Shown: positions 38,422 to 48,112 of the stretch, in pieces
Layout: each line of letters begins with the position of its first letter
Position numbering within the stretch: position 1 is the stretch's first letter
DNA from: Alicyclobacillus suci
GTDB taxonomy: Bacteria > Bacillota > Bacilli > Alicyclobacillales > Alicyclobacillaceae
NCBI RefSeq assembly: GCF_017329615.1
Contig: NZ_JAFMTW010000001.1
Coordinates: 1 to 64,000, forward strand
Length of the DNA stretch: 64,000 nucleotides
Direction: 5' to 3'
Notes under the pieces: generated by a model
The model's input: the letters and a program-made list of their open reading frames with translations, nothing else
Told to the model about the DNA's origin: nothing
The model's database searches: none
Translations under genes and position numbers: made by a program

Positions 38422-41199
38422 TTACGCATCCTTCATGTGAAACGGCTGCAATTGCTTGAATGTGATGTCCCTGATTTCTAACCCACTTAACCCGAAAAAC
38501 AACTTCAAATACGCGTGTTTGTTGAAAAAGAACACTTCTCTTGTAAAAGATACCCATTGTCCGCCCGTTCCATTAAACGTAAACATCGTCGATGGCACAT
38601 TATTTTGCAATAGAGTGACTGGCATTTGGGCAAGTTCTCCAGCAAATGAGCGAGCTGTGACGGTCACTTCATACTTACCAGGTTCTTCAAGCGCCACCGC
38701 GAATACATGAGAACTTCCTGTCGACGTGTCAATGTTTTCAAAGCTGATTTGCCCACCATCGACAATCGATTGATATGGCATATCAAAGTCCAATTCCTCA
38801 TCGCTCGCTTCATCTAGCCCAACGACTTCCACAGAGCGTTCCGCGATACCAAGTGCCCGTTCCATCACTGGAGACCGCATGATAAATCGGCAGATGTTGG
38901 CGGCGCTACGCAATAATTCTCCTCGTGTTAACAACCCATCAGCAAGTGAAGACAACGTATTGTCATCCATTGGATTGGCATCCGGTTGCTCGACGACCAT
39001 ATACAGGTCGTTTTGCGCACGAATCATTGCGGCCGTATTGTTCCTGGATGGTGCTCCCCCTTCATCATTGATTTTGGCCCACCAATCAGTCATGACCACA
39101 CCATTAAATCCCCACTCATCGCGGAGAATACGCGTATTTTGGTCATAGAGTCCCGCAGTCCACACGCCATTAACTGCCCCGTAGGTGGTCATGATAGCAT
39201 AGGCCCCAGCTTCTTTGACCGCGATTTCAAAGCCCTTGAGGTAAATTTCCCGCAACGCTCGCTCCGAGACAATCGAATTCAGGTCATGCCTATGAAACTC
39301 TTGGTTGTTCGCGCAGAAGTGCTTAAGCGTTCCAGTTACACCCACACGATGCATCCCTTTTAACTGCGCCGCAGCCATTTTGCCTGTAAGCAATGGATCC
39401 TCGGAGAAATATTCAAAATTCCGCCCGTTTAGTGGATTGCGATGGATATTCATCCCTGGACCAAGCAGCGTATCAATTCGGTTCTTACGCAGTTCCATTC
39501 CTGTCATCTCATACAGTTCTTCCATGAGCGCCAAGTTAAAAGTACAAGCCAACAGTGTTCCATTCGGAAGCGAAAACGCTGTCGTCCCACAGTCCATGCG
39601 AATCCCCGAAGGGCCGTCAGAACAACAGGCTGCCGGAATGCAAAACGCATTCAACCGGTCTGATACCCCGCCAAAAGCACCCGCAGTGCCTGGTGTGACC
39701 TTTGGCGAATTCATCCCTTCCCCACGAACCATACAAGCCAAATCATCATCTGTCAGTTGGTCTAGGAAAGCATCCAGAGACACCTTTTGATGATAGACAT
39801 CGACCAGTGTATACCCTTTGTCTCCTGTGTATTCTCGATTTTTCGGGCGCTCAGCAAGGCGCCGCGCTTCGCTGTTCGCCGTGCGCAAAGGAACTTCTTC
39901 AAATGTCACGATATAACCCGTTTCCGAAGATACCGGTTTCATTCGAGTAAACGCAGTGAGCGGTGCCATATTCTCGCTAAGACGCGAAATCACGCGCAGC
40001 GCGTCGACCTGGTATTCAAAACAAGGCGTGGCGGATCGAACATCGGTGCCCGCATAGATACGATACGTACCGGATTCCAAAACATAGCAGGATTGATAGC
40101 CCGTTACACCCCCATCGTCATAGCAAGCCAAATCCCCGACTGGAATGGAGTAAGTTAATACTTCACTTGCGCCGACCTCAATCGTGCTCGTTTTCGCGAA
40201 GGCAATAAGACTACGAGCTGGATTCCCCAGCAGTCCTTGTGGCTTTTCTACATAAATCTGAACGACTTCTTTGCCAGGGACAGGACCAGTATTTGAAACC
40301 TTTACAGATATTTCAATACAACCATCTGATTCCGATGCTGCTACAACCTCTGTTTGAAACGTGGTATAGGATAGACCAAACCCAAAGGGATAGAGTACTT
40401 TATCTTTTGCAAAGGTTTCAAAATAGCGATAGCCAACATAGATATCTTCTTGATAGATAGCCTTGTCCTCATGACCAAAGTTTACGGTAGACGGGTAATC
40501 ATCAATTGATTGCGCAATTGTGTCCGCCAGTTTACCGGATGGGGCTACTTGACCAATCAGCACGTCTAACAGCCCGTCCCCGCCCTCCATTCCACCCTGC
40601 CATGCGTAGAGGACGGCACTAGGATGAAATTCGGATACCCACTGCATATCGATGATATTTCCGACATTTAAGACCACGACAGTCTTCTCAAACGCCCTGC
40701 AAACTTTCTGAAGCATGTCCCGCTCTGTATCCGTGAGCAAGTAACTGCCCGGATTTGCGCTATTATCCCTGTCTTCTCCGGCTGTTCGCCCAATCATAAT
40801 GAGCGCCAAGTCAGACTTGGCAGCAGCTTGTGAAACAATCTCGTCACAAACCGGCATCTCTTGTTGCGACCACGGCTCTCCTGCCCAACCCGTTCCTTTA
40901 TCAAACGGGTTGTCTTCTAACCATGCTTCGTAAACTTGAAGTAATTCGTCATTCAACTGAATCTCGTCGCAACGCTGCAAAGCGTCTAACGGCGTCGTGA
41001 CATGCGTGACGTTGACCATGCCACCTGAACCCGTTCCACTTTTATAATAGGCGAACTGATTTCGGCCAAAGACAGATACGGTACTACCAGCCTTTATCGG
41101 TAACGTGTCCTGTTCATTTCTTAATAAAACAGCCCCCTCTGCAATCGCAGTACGGGCCAACGCGCGATACTGATTCCAATCCAGCGTATATTGCGACAT
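38422..41199 (-). CDS. Circularly permuted GH3 beta-glucosidase
   Basis: A 925-aa glycoside hydrolase family 3 enzyme with permuted order. The alpha/beta sandwich domain comes first (residues about 1-310, acid/base Glu142 in AGEDRDN), then a fibronectin-III-like domain (about 320-430), then the TIM barrel (about 485-770, nucleophile Asp705 in VVMTDWWAKIND), and a C-terminal beta domain of about 130 residues like a carbohydrate-binding module. No signal peptide, so it is intracellular. AGGAGGATGTTCG fixes the ATG at 41199. A cre-like box lies upstream. Confidence 0.9.
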   Translation of the reverse strand: MSQYTLDWNQYRALARTAIAEGAVLLRNEQDTLPIKAGSTVSVFGRNQFAYYKSGTGSGGMVNVTHVTTPLDALQRCDEIQLNDELLQVYEAWLEDNPFDKGTGWAGEPWSQQEMPVCDEIVSQAAAKSDLALIMIGRTAGEDRDNSANPGSYLLTDTERDMLQKVCRAFEKTVVVLNVGNIIDMQWVSEFHPSAVLYAWQGGMEGGDGLLDVLIGQVAPSGKLADTIAQSIDDYPSTVNFGHEDKAIYQEDIYVGYRYFETFAKDKVLYPFGFGLSYTTFQTEVVAASESDGCIEISVKVSNTGPVPGKEVVQIYVEKPQGLLGNPARSLIAFAKTSTIEVGASEVLTYSIPVGDLACYDDGGVTGYQSCYVLESGTYRIYAGTDVRSATPCFEYQVDALRVISRLSENMAPLTAFTRMKPVSSETGYIVTFEEVPLRTANSEARRLAERPKNREYTGDKGYTLVDVYHQKVSLDAFLDQLTDDDLACMVRGEGMNSPKVTPGTAGAFGGVSDRLNAFCIPAACCSDGPSGIRMDCGTTAFSLPNGTLLACTFNLALMEELYEMTGMELRKNRIDTLLGPGMNIHRNPLNGRNFEYFSEDPLLTGKMAAAQLKGMHRVGVTGTLKHFCANNQEFHRHDLNSIVSERALREIYLKGFEIAVKEAGAYAIMTTYGAVNGVWTAGLYDQNTRILRDEWGFNGVVMTDWWAKINDEGGAPSRNNTAAMIRAQNDLYMVVEQPDANPMDDNTLSSLADGLLTRGELLRSAANICRFIMRSPVMERALGIAERSVEVVGLDEASDEELDFDMPYQSIVDGGQISFENIDTSTGSSHVFAVALEEPGKYEVTVTARSFAGELAQMPVTLLQNNVPSTMFTFNGTGGQWVSFTREVFFFNKHAYLKLFFGLSGLEIRDITFKQLQPFHMKDA

Positions 41200-41290
41200 C
41201 GAACATCCTCCTAAAACACACGACATTGGCCGACCGAGATTCATCCCCTTTTCGATGAATGCGAGCGCCATCATTTTGATGCAGAGTATA

Positions 41291-41304
41291 AGAAAGCGAT
41301 TACC
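41291..41304. promoter_or_regulatory. cre-like box upstream of the GH3 gene
   Basis: AGAAAGCGATTACC matches the cre core with mismatches only at the outer bases. It lies 92 bp upstream of the GH3 start, in the 272-bp gap before the lysozyme-like gene, where no other feature is evident. Confidence 0.4.
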
Positions 41305-41471
41305 GCTATACTACCGCATTACGTTGAAAAAAATAAGAACTTTAACAGATGACCGTTGATACCCACAAAACGAATGAATGTCGCACGAACCTATAGCTGG
41401 ACAGATGCCATCTGTTCAAAATTCGACACAGATCATCAAAATTCTCCATTTTATCACGAAAGGACGAACCG

Positions 41472-42071
41472 ATGACTTATCTACCTCCGGCGCAAGTGGC
41501 GCATTACGCTTATGATGCAGGGTTTCGAGGTAATTCTTTGGTTACCGCGGTCGCGATTGCCGGCAGCGAATCTTCATTCAACCCTTCCGCGACCAGTCCT
41601 GCAAATACCTGTCTGGGTCTGTGGCAAATCAATAAAGTACACGACACAGCAAACCCCTCCGCCCTTTATGATCCAAGTGATAACGCGAAAATGGCGTATT
41701 CTATCAGCGACCATGGAACAAATTGGCGGGCATGGAGTACGTATACAAACGGATCGTACAAAAAGTATTTAAGTGTTGCAAAGACAGCCGCAAAAGCGGT
41801 CGCCAATCCGTCATATCCTAGCGTCAATGTGGAAGTGGACGGCCAGGCGTTTTCTGCTATCGCAGTCAACAATGAGACCTATCTCCTATGGACAGCGTTG
41901 TCCAAGTGGGGCATTCCATACAAGTATCTCGGTAACGGTAAATTTTCCATTCAGGGGCAAACCGTGCAAGGAGTTGTCGACGATGGCAACACCTATCTCA
42001 ATTGGAGCTCCATACCTGATATTCAGGTAACCAAGGTGAACGGAGAATTTAGCTTCACCGACAGCTATTAG
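41472..42071 (+). CDS. Lysozyme-like (transglycosylase) protein without signal peptide
   Basis: A 199-aa protein. Residues 1-105 are a lysozyme/SLT-like domain: AIAGSESSFNP with the catalytic-type Glu, and CLGLWQIN. Residues 115-199 form a small beta domain with a stalk-domain-like pattern (VNVEVDGQAFSAIAVNNETY). It should cut glycan strands, yet no export signal is visible. Phage tail-associated or non-classically secreted origin is possible. GAAAGGACGAACCG precedes the ATG. Confidence 0.72.
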   Translation: MTYLPPAQVAHYAYDAGFRGNSLVTAVAIAGSESSFNPSATSPANTCLGLWQINKVHDTANPSALYDPSDNAKMAYSISDHGTNWRAWSTYTNGSYKKYLSVAKTAAKAVANPSYPSVNVEVDGQAFSAIAVNNETYLLWTALSKWGIPYKYLGNGKFSIQGQTVQGVVDDGNTYLNWSSIPDIQVTKVNGEFSFTDSY

Positions 42072-42211
42072 GATGTTACCAACACGCGCTCCGGCTGTTT
42101 ACGGTGGCGGTGCTTGCGCTGTAGGCGTAAGTTTTCCACTGGCGGCGAAGGCGGATTGCCTTCGTCCGTCATGATGGACAAAAAATGGTTGTGAAGGCGA
42201 TAGCAAGCCAT

Positions 42212-42886
42212 TCACATACCCAACAATGGGACCAACACCGGGGCCAGCGCGAGCGTGATAAATGCCGCAGTCACCATCGACAAACTCGCGCAGGTGCCTT
42301 CCATCTGTCCAATCTCGAAGGCGCGAGCTGTCCCCAGTCCGTGGCAGCCCATGCCGAACAGTGTGCCCTTGGCGACGGACGACTGAATTCGGCAGACGCG
42401 AATAATCAAGGGACCGAGAATCACGCCGGACAATCCCGTGATAATTACGAACACCGCAGTCAACGCAGGGATTCCTCCCAGCGTCTGCGAGATATCCATA
42501 GCGATGGGCGTTGTGACTGATCTCGGCGCGACACTAAGCGTAATGTTTCCATTCAAGTGCATGACGCGCGCCAGCATGACCGAGGAAGTCACTGCCACCG
42601 TCGCGCCGCACGCCAAACTGAGCAGAAATTCTGCAACGTGCCGTTTCAGTACGTCAAAATGGCGATACAGCGGGATAGCCAAAGCGACCGTCGCTGGGTT
42701 AAGCATGTCTGCCAACAATTTGCTCCGAGAAAAGTACGTCGAATACGACATATGTGTACAGAGCAATACCACGATAATGGCGATCAGACACGTTATCATT
42801 GGATTAAGCAATACAAATCGAACTTTTTTATATAATTTTTTACATCCCCAGTAGAACAGCACCGTCATCATCAAGCCCACCCACAT
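42212..42886 (-). CDS. cidB: LrgB/CidB-family membrane protein
   Basis: About 224 aa, LrgB family: PLYRHFDVLKRHV, SVAPRSVTTPIAMDISQTLG and GMGCHGLGTARAFEIGQMEG are hallmark segments. Partner of the CidA/LrgA holin-like protein; in Bacillus the pair exports pyruvate or modulates autolysis. The ATG at 42886 overlaps the cidA stop as TGATG with GAGGAGG just upstream; the frame open to 43228 is an antisense-like extension and not used. Confidence 0.88.
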   Translation of the reverse strand: MWVGLMMTVLFYWGCKKLYKKVRFVLLNPMITCLIAIIVVLLCTHMSYSTYFSRSKLLADMLNPATVALAIPLYRHFDVLKRHVAEFLLSLACGATVAVTSSVMLARVMHLNGNITLSVAPRSVTTPIAMDISQTLGGIPALTAVFVIITGLSGVILGPLIIRVCRIQSSVAKGTLFGMGCHGLGTARAFEIGQMEGTCASLSMVTAAFITLALAPVLVPLLGM

Positions 42887-43317
42887 CAACAGGACGAAGC
42901 CTCCTCTTTGGCGTATCTTGACTTCACTTTCCGTCGCTGTCTCGACTTCCATATGGTTTCCGCGATAGCTCCGGTAAAGACCATAACGAGTGCTGTGCTG
43001 GTGACGATGGTCACCACAATTTGAATGCCTTGATGCAGCATCAGGTGCCCATAGGAGAGGATGCCAACCGAAGACGGAACGAAGAACAACAGCATTTCGC
43101 GAATGAGCCAGTCGCCTCCAGATGAAACCCATTCCAGCTTCACAATTTTGAATTTCAACAACAGAAATAAGATAATGAGTCCCCAAATACTTCCTGGAAT
43201 TGGTGCGTGCAACACCTTGGATATCCATGTACCGATCTCGCTAAGTCCAAACAAACACGCGACTTGCAGGATCATCCAAAAAATGCACGACACTTTAGAT
43301 GATATAGTCGCAAACAA
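42886..43317 (-). CDS. cidA: LrgA/CidA-family holin-like protein
   Basis: A 143-aa protein with four membrane helices (IFWMILQVACLFGLSEIG; PIPGSIWGLIILFLLL; MLLFFVPSSVGILSYG; VVTIVTSTALVMVFTG), the LrgA pattern including P-G-S and FFVPSSVG. AAAGGAGG lies 8 nt before the TTG at 43317. Co-translated with cidB and divergent from a LysR gene, the same arrangement as cidR-cidAB. Confidence 0.9.
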   Translation of the reverse strand: MFATISSKVSCIFWMILQVACLFGLSEIGTWISKVLHAPIPGSIWGLIILFLLLKFKIVKLEWVSSGGDWLIREMLLFFVPSSVGILSYGHLMLHQGIQIVVTIVTSTALVMVFTGAIAETIWKSRQRRKVKSRYAKEEASSC

Positions 43318-43427
43318 TCAAAACCCTCCTTTCTCGTTTAGAATATGCTTCATCATGATGTTCGTCTAATATATAAAAAACGCCTAATTAAGTCGTAAAA
43401 CAAATCGATTGTAAAGGGGAATCCAAT

Positions 43428-44330
43428 GTGGAACTTCGGCAATTGGAGTACTTTATCGCGGTAGCAGAAGAATTACATTTTGGCCGTGCCGCATCGCGAC
43501 TGGAAATGACGCAGCCACCCCTCAGCCAACAAATACGCCAACTCGAAGATGAGCTCGGTGTACGCCTGTTTCATCGAACCAATCGCCGTGTCGAATTATC
43601 GGACGCAGGGCGCGTGTATCTCGGTGAGGTGCGGCACATTTTGGCCTTACTTCAACAGGCAGGACAGATGGCGCAAAAGGCGCAACTAGGCAAAATGGGC
43701 AGGCTCGTTCTCGGGTTCGTTGGTTCCGCGACATACGATGTGTTGCCAAACGTCATTCGCGCGTACCAAGACCAGTACCCTGATGTTGATCTCGTTCTGC
43801 ACGAGATGCCCACGCCAGAGCAAGTTGACGCATTGCTAAACGGCACCATCGACGTGGGCGTGCTACGCCCACCGACGTCCCATCCAGCGTTGACGGTTCG
43901 CACCATTCGGCGAGACCAATGCGTGGCAGTCGTTCCGGTCTCCCATCGTTTAGCTGCGGAGAAAACCATCACTATGAAGCAGCTGCGGAGGGAACAACTC
44001 ATTTTGGTATCGAGATCGATATGGCCTGGCCTATACGATAGCATCGTGACACTTTTTCACGAAGAAGGGGTCAGCCCAACCATTCGCCTTGAGGTGACAG
44101 AGGTTCAGACCGTCGTCGGATTCGTGGCTGCAGGGATTGGGGTCAGTATTTTACCGGGATCGACACAGCACGTTCACACGCGCGACGTCCGCTATTTGCC
44201 CATCACAGGTGAAGCGCCTCAAGTAGAGATGGGCGTCGCTTGGCGTCGCGGGAATCCATCAGAGGTACTTAAGCAATTTCTCGCCGGAATCGACAAGATG
44301 GCCGTTCGCACGGGCGAGCAGACGCGTTGA
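43428..44330 (+). CDS. LysR-family regulator (CidR-like)
   Basis: A 300-aa LysR protein: N-terminal winged helix (MELRQLEYFIAVAEELHFGR, MTQPPLSQQIRQLE) and a two-lobe effector domain. It is divergent from cidAB with a 110-bp spacer. By analogy with CidR (YwbI type) it should activate cidAB in response to acidic overflow metabolites such as acetate. GTG start after AAAGGGGAATCCAAT. Confidence 0.87.
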   Translation: MELRQLEYFIAVAEELHFGRAASRLEMTQPPLSQQIRQLEDELGVRLFHRTNRRVELSDAGRVYLGEVRHILALLQQAGQMAQKAQLGKMGRLVLGFVGSATYDVLPNVIRAYQDQYPDVDLVLHEMPTPEQVDALLNGTIDVGVLRPPTSHPALTVRTIRRDQCVAVVPVSHRLAAEKTITMKQLRREQLILVSRSIWPGLYDSIVTLFHEEGVSPTIRLEVTEVQTVVGFVAAGIGVSILPGSTQHVHTRDVRYLPITGEAPQVEMGVAWRRGNPSEVLKQFLAGIDKMAVRTGEQTR

Positions 44331-44454
44331 ACTGGCAACAACGGATTGCGATATTCCATTCCTCGCACATGAATACCTAATCCTCCAAAACCAATTGAGT
44401 AAAGCAGGCACAGCCGCTATCATGAATACAGGTGTTCATCAGGAGGGGAGCAGG

Positions 44455-45396
44455 TTGAATCAAGTACACACAGTACAAGAAGAGATGCGTGAGATGGAAC
44501 AAACACGAGAGAAATTGGCGAAGAGGATCACTCAAATTTGCAGCCACGACGGATTTCACGATACAGCCATCCCATCACTTCGCCTCATTCGGCGTTCACA
44601 AGTCACCGAGCCGATGTACACCCTGCACGAACCAGCGCTGTGCATTATCGTCCAGGGCAAAAAAATATCCATGTTAGCTGACGAAAGCTATCTGTACGGG
44701 CCGTCCGACTACCTCGTCGTATCCGTTGACCTACCTGTCTCAGGCGAGGTTATTGAAGCGAGCCCAGACATGCCGTACCTGTGTATACGGATGGAAATTG
44801 ACCCCCATCAGGTGCTGGATGTGATGAAAGAATCCAATTTAACGCCGCAAAAGACTGAAAGTACACGTAGAGGGCTCTATGTCAGTCAGGCGAGCCACAG
44901 CTTATTGGACGCCGCAATGCGACTAGTCAACCTGCTGGACACCCCTGTTGACATCCCAGTGCTTGCACCACTCATCACGCGAGAAATTCTGTACCGTATT
45001 TTGAATAGCGACCAAGGGGAGTCCTTAAAGCAAATCGCGATGACTGGCAGCCATTCATATCGAATTGCACAAGTCATTCACAAAATTAAGCGGGATTACG
45101 CACAACCACTGCGGATTGAGGAGCTAGCGACATTGGCTCACATGAGCCCTTCGTCACTGCACCGTTATTTTAAAGATGTCACGGCAATGAGCCCGTTACA
45201 ATATCAAAAACAAGTGAGACTCCAGGAAGCCCGCCGCATCTTGCTGACAGAGGCAACCGATGCAGCCGAAGTCGCCTTTCGCGTGGGCTACGACAGTCCA
45301 TCCCAATTTAGCCGTGAATACGCGCGCATGTTCGGCTTGCCTCCCATCAGTGATATCAAACGCCTGCGCAAGTCACTCCTAGCGTCGGGATCGTAA
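44455..45396 (+). CDS. AraC-family regulator
   Basis: About 313 aa: an N-terminal AraC_N cupin-like ligand domain (EPALCIIVQGKKISMLADES) and C-terminal double HTH (LATLAHMSPSSLHRYFKDVT, VAFRVGYDSPSQFSREYARM). AGGAGGGG 6 nt before TTG 44455 suggests that start; ATG 44485 is an alternative. It is followed after 39 bp by a small secreted-peptide ORF. Confidence 0.87.
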   Translation: MNQVHTVQEEMREMEQTREKLAKRITQICSHDGFHDTAIPSLRLIRRSQVTEPMYTLHEPALCIIVQGKKISMLADESYLYGPSDYLVVSVDLPVSGEVIEASPDMPYLCIRMEIDPHQVLDVMKESNLTPQKTESTRRGLYVSQASHSLLDAAMRLVNLLDTPVDIPVLAPLITREILYRILNSDQGESLKQIAMTGSHSYRIAQVIHKIKRDYAQPLRIEELATLAHMSPSSLHRYFKDVTAMSPLQYQKQVRLQEARRILLTEATDAAEVAFRVGYDSPSQFSREYARMFGLPPISDIKRLRKSLLASGS

Positions 45397-45435
45397 AGGG
45401 CCCAAAACAAGCCGTCTTATTCGTGGGGTGATCTA

Positions 45436-45567
45436 ATGTTTAGAATAAAGAACCGTTTTGCATCATGGCTGGCGGCACTGTTTATGTTCACCATAGGCCT
45501 GTCTACAGCACTGCCGGCAACAGTGGTACGCGCCCAAACAACACCCGTTGCCGTCCATACCGCCTGA
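45436..45567 (+). CDS. 43-aa secreted peptide precursor (candidate)
   Basis: An ATG with GGGGTGATCTA upstream encodes a basic N-terminus, a hydrophobic core (WLAALFMFTIGLSTALPA) and an A-x-A-type site VVRA, leaving about ten residues, QTTPVAVHTA. Size and layout are like Phr-type signalling peptides. The 39-bp distance to the AraC gene suggests linkage. A decayed larger secreted protein is the alternative. Confidence 0.5.
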   Translation: MFRIKNRFASWLAALFMFTIGLSTALPATVVRAQTTPVAVHTA

Positions 45568-45602
45568 TCACAGTCTCTTACCAAAATCACACAAAATAAG
45601 TC

Positions 45603-45638
45603 CGGTTTGCGGCGTTTCAACGATGCCCGCAAACCGGT
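45603..45638 (+). terminator. Hairpin after the secreted-peptide ORF
   Basis: CCGGTTTGCGG/CCGCAAACCGG with a 13-14 nt loop lies about 35 bp after the stop; the following sequence is CCCCTTCAAATTCT, with no clean T-run. Confidence 0.5.
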
Positions 45639-45819
45639 CCCCTTCAAATTCTAGCCGCTATTCGTACAATCCGTTCCTGCACTCCATCAGAGTGATTATA
45701 ACACCCACAAAATATCTTCTGGCTCCATCCTGATCATGAAGCCTTGCGGGAAATATCCTCGCATGTCATGTACAATAAAAACCGATGTCATGACCACACA
45801 GAAGAAAGGATGTACCTTC

Positions 45820-47049
45820 ATGCCGACCATCAAGCAGCTAGAACAATACGCAGACGTTCTCATTCGGATTGGCCTCAACATTCAGCCGGGCCAACCGTTA
45901 ACCATTCGAACCCCTATTGAGGCCGCTGAATTCGTCCGCATTCTGACCGCGCGTGCCTACGCGGCGGGTGCGGGCACTGTAAACATTGATTGGAGTGATC
46001 CAATCATCAAACAAATCCGCCTAAAGCAAGAATCTGAAGAAAATCTGCAACGTATCGCCAATTGGGTTGTTCAAAAAGGCGAAGAAGAATGTGATAACAA
46101 CACCGCATTTCTAACCATCGCTGCAGAAGATCCAGATCTTTTGGCCGACGTTGATCCCAAAAAAATTGCGCTCTATTCCAAAGCACACGGCGCCGCTATG
46201 AAAAAATTCATGCAAAACTTCATGGAAGACCGTGTAAGTTGGCTGGTGTGCTCGATTCCTACGGCGAAGTGGGCGACAAAAATGTTCCCTGGCGACTCAG
46301 AAGAAGTAGCCGTTCAAAAAATGTGGGACGCTATTTTCGATGTCATGCGAATGAACGAAGATGACCCTGTCGCAGCCTGGAACGCCCATCTCGATAGCCT
46401 CGAAGCACGCGCAAAGTTTCTGAATGACAACCACTTTCAGCGCCTGCACTACAAAGGTCCTGGCACAGATCTCAAAGTCACTCTCCCCAAGCGTCACTTC
46501 TGGCAAGCCGCTCGCAGTGTCAACGCCCAGAACGACTGGTTTGTGGCCAATTTGCCAACAGAAGAAGTGTTCACACTGCCTCAGCGCGACGGGGTCGACG
46601 GCGTTGTCAAAAGCACGATGCCCCTCGCCTATGGCGGCGTTGTCATCGAAGAACTGGCACTCACGTTTGAACATGGTCGTATCATCGACTACACAGCAAA
46701 AACCGGCTACGAGACGCTGAAGGAATTAATTGAGACCGATGAGGGTTCCCATTTTCTCGGTGAGATTGCGCTGGTTCCGGTAGACTCCCCCATCTCGAAT
46801 CGAAACCAGTTATTCTACAACACCTTATTTGACGAAAATGCATCGTGCCACATCGCCATTGGCAAAGCCTACCCCACGTGCCTTGTCGGAGGCAAAGATA
46901 TGTCCGAAGAGGAGCAGTACGCGAACGGCGCGAACGACAGCATTACCCACGTCGATTTCATGATAGGTTCATCTGAACTCGACATCGACGGTGAAACGGC
47001 GGACGGATCGATTATCCCACTGTTCCGCAAGGGAAACTGGGTAATATAA
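45820..47049 (+). CDS. M29-family aminopeptidase
   Basis: About 409 aa, thermophilic aminopeptidase family (AmpS/PepS). The metal-binding segments are visible near the C-terminus: DEGSHFLGEIALV, NTLFDENASCHIAIGKAYP and THVDFMIGSSELDIDG. It releases N-terminal residues from peptides in the cytoplasm. GAAAGGATGTACCTTC selects the ATG at 45820 over 45736. Confidence 0.92.
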   Translation: MPTIKQLEQYADVLIRIGLNIQPGQPLTIRTPIEAAEFVRILTARAYAAGAGTVNIDWSDPIIKQIRLKQESEENLQRIANWVVQKGEEECDNNTAFLTIAAEDPDLLADVDPKKIALYSKAHGAAMKKFMQNFMEDRVSWLVCSIPTAKWATKMFPGDSEEVAVQKMWDAIFDVMRMNEDDPVAAWNAHLDSLEARAKFLNDNHFQRLHYKGPGTDLKVTLPKRHFWQAARSVNAQNDWFVANLPTEEVFTLPQRDGVDGVVKSTMPLAYGGVVIEELALTFEHGRIIDYTAKTGYETLKELIETDEGSHFLGEIALVPVDSPISNRNQLFYNTLFDENASCHIAIGKAYPTCLVGGKDMSEEEQYANGANDSITHVDFMIGSSELDIDGETADGSIIPLFRKGNWVI

Positions 47050-47069
47050 TGGGATACAAAGCATCAAAG

Positions 47070-47112
47070 GTTGGCATTTCCGGGTACAAACTCGGAAATG
47101 CCAACTACTTTT
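47070..47112. terminator. Terminator after the M29 gene
   Basis: GTTGGCATTTCCG/CGGAAATGCCAAC stem followed by TACTTTTTC. It separates the aminopeptidase gene from the convergent iron operon and overlaps the last permease codons. Confidence 0.8.
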
Positions 47113-48112
47113 TCAACAATAAGTAGATAAAATATGGCGCACCAATGAGCGCAATCATCACCCCGGCAGGAATACCATCCGGTGGAACGACGTTATGCCC
47201 AATACAGTCAGCGACTAAGAGCAACCAGCCCCCCATGAGTAACGCAATTGGCAAAAATAATTGATGCCTCGGACCGACGAGAGATTTCGCCAGGTGCGGC
47301 GCAATCAACCCAACAAACGCTATGCCACCCGTGACTGAGACCGCTGCCGCTGCCAACGCGACGGCGGTAAAGAGTAGCGTTAGGCGCTCTCTTTCAATCG
47401 CCAAACCGACACCCCTCGCCACATTCGGATGTAAGCCCAGGATGTTCAACCGATTCGCCTTATACAGCGTGAACGGGATCAATCCGACGAGCCAAGGCAA
47501 AATGGCCCAAATAAACGGCCAGCTCGTTCCCCAAATATCGCCCGCCAACCATTGCGCGATGAAATTGACCTTTTCGTCGTCAGAAGAGGAAATCAGAATG
47601 ACCATCAACCCTGACAATGCCAACGAAAAACCGACACCGACAAGGACTAGCCTGACGGGTTCAAGTCCCGTCTTTCGCTGGTATGAGAAAACATAAATAA
47701 AAACGGCCGTAACAACAGCGCCGACAAACGCAACGGCGGGCAATATGTACGAAAATGTCCCTTCGTCAATCGGAAAAAATAAATAGAAAACCGTGATGGC
47801 CACCCCAGCACCCGAGTTGATACCAATGATGCCCGGATCAGCCAGATCATTTTTCGTAATACCTTGTAAAATCGCTCCAGAGACCGCGAGCGCCATACCA
47901 GACAAAATCGTGATGAGCATACGTGGCAAACGAATACCGTATAAAATAAAGCTATCATCAAACGATGCACGCCCGAACAAAGTCGGGACGATTTCACGAT
48001 AGGAAACACCCGAACTGCCGAGTCCCAACCCAATAAAGGCGGTCAGTAAGGTAAGTCCGATTAGGCTAATCAGAATCAATCTCTGTTTCCTCACAACTGC
48101 TGGATGTATCAC
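47105..48112 (-). CDS. FecCD-type iron-siderophore permease
   Basis: A 335-aa permease with about nine helices. Hallmarks are LSGMALAVSGAILQGITKNDLADPGIIGINSGAG and GGIAFVGLIAPHLAKSLVGP, described by position: residues about 58-92 and 265-285. It pairs with the permease encoded just upstream; the genes overlap as ATGA (48109-48112). Part of a feu-like importer. Confidence 0.92.
   Translation of the reverse strand: MIHPAVVRKQRLILISLIGLTLLTAFIGLGLGSSGVSYREIVPTLFGRASFDDSFILYGIRLPRMLITILSGMALAVSGAILQGITKNDLADPGIIGINSGAGVAITVFYLFFPIDEGTFSYILPAVAFVGAVVTAVFIYVFSYQRKTGLEPVRLVLVGVGFSLALSGLMVILISSSDDEKVNFIAQWLAGDIWGTSWPFIWAILPWLVGLIPFTLYKANRLNILGLHPNVARGVGLAIERERLTLLFTAVALAAAAVSVTGGIAFVGLIAPHLAKSLVGPRHQLFLPIALLMGGWLLLVADCIGHNVVPPDGIPAGVMIALIGAPYFIYLLLKK

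Noticed and set aside
42952-43228. Upstream extension of the LrgB frame
   Set aside because: It overlaps cidA entirely and has basic, low-hydrophobicity composition; the TGATG start at 42886 with GAGGAGG fits better.
45417-45647. Leftward 76-codon ORF opposite the secreted peptide
   Set aside because: Antisense composition without a ribosome site; the rightward peptide frame has a clear signal-peptide pattern.
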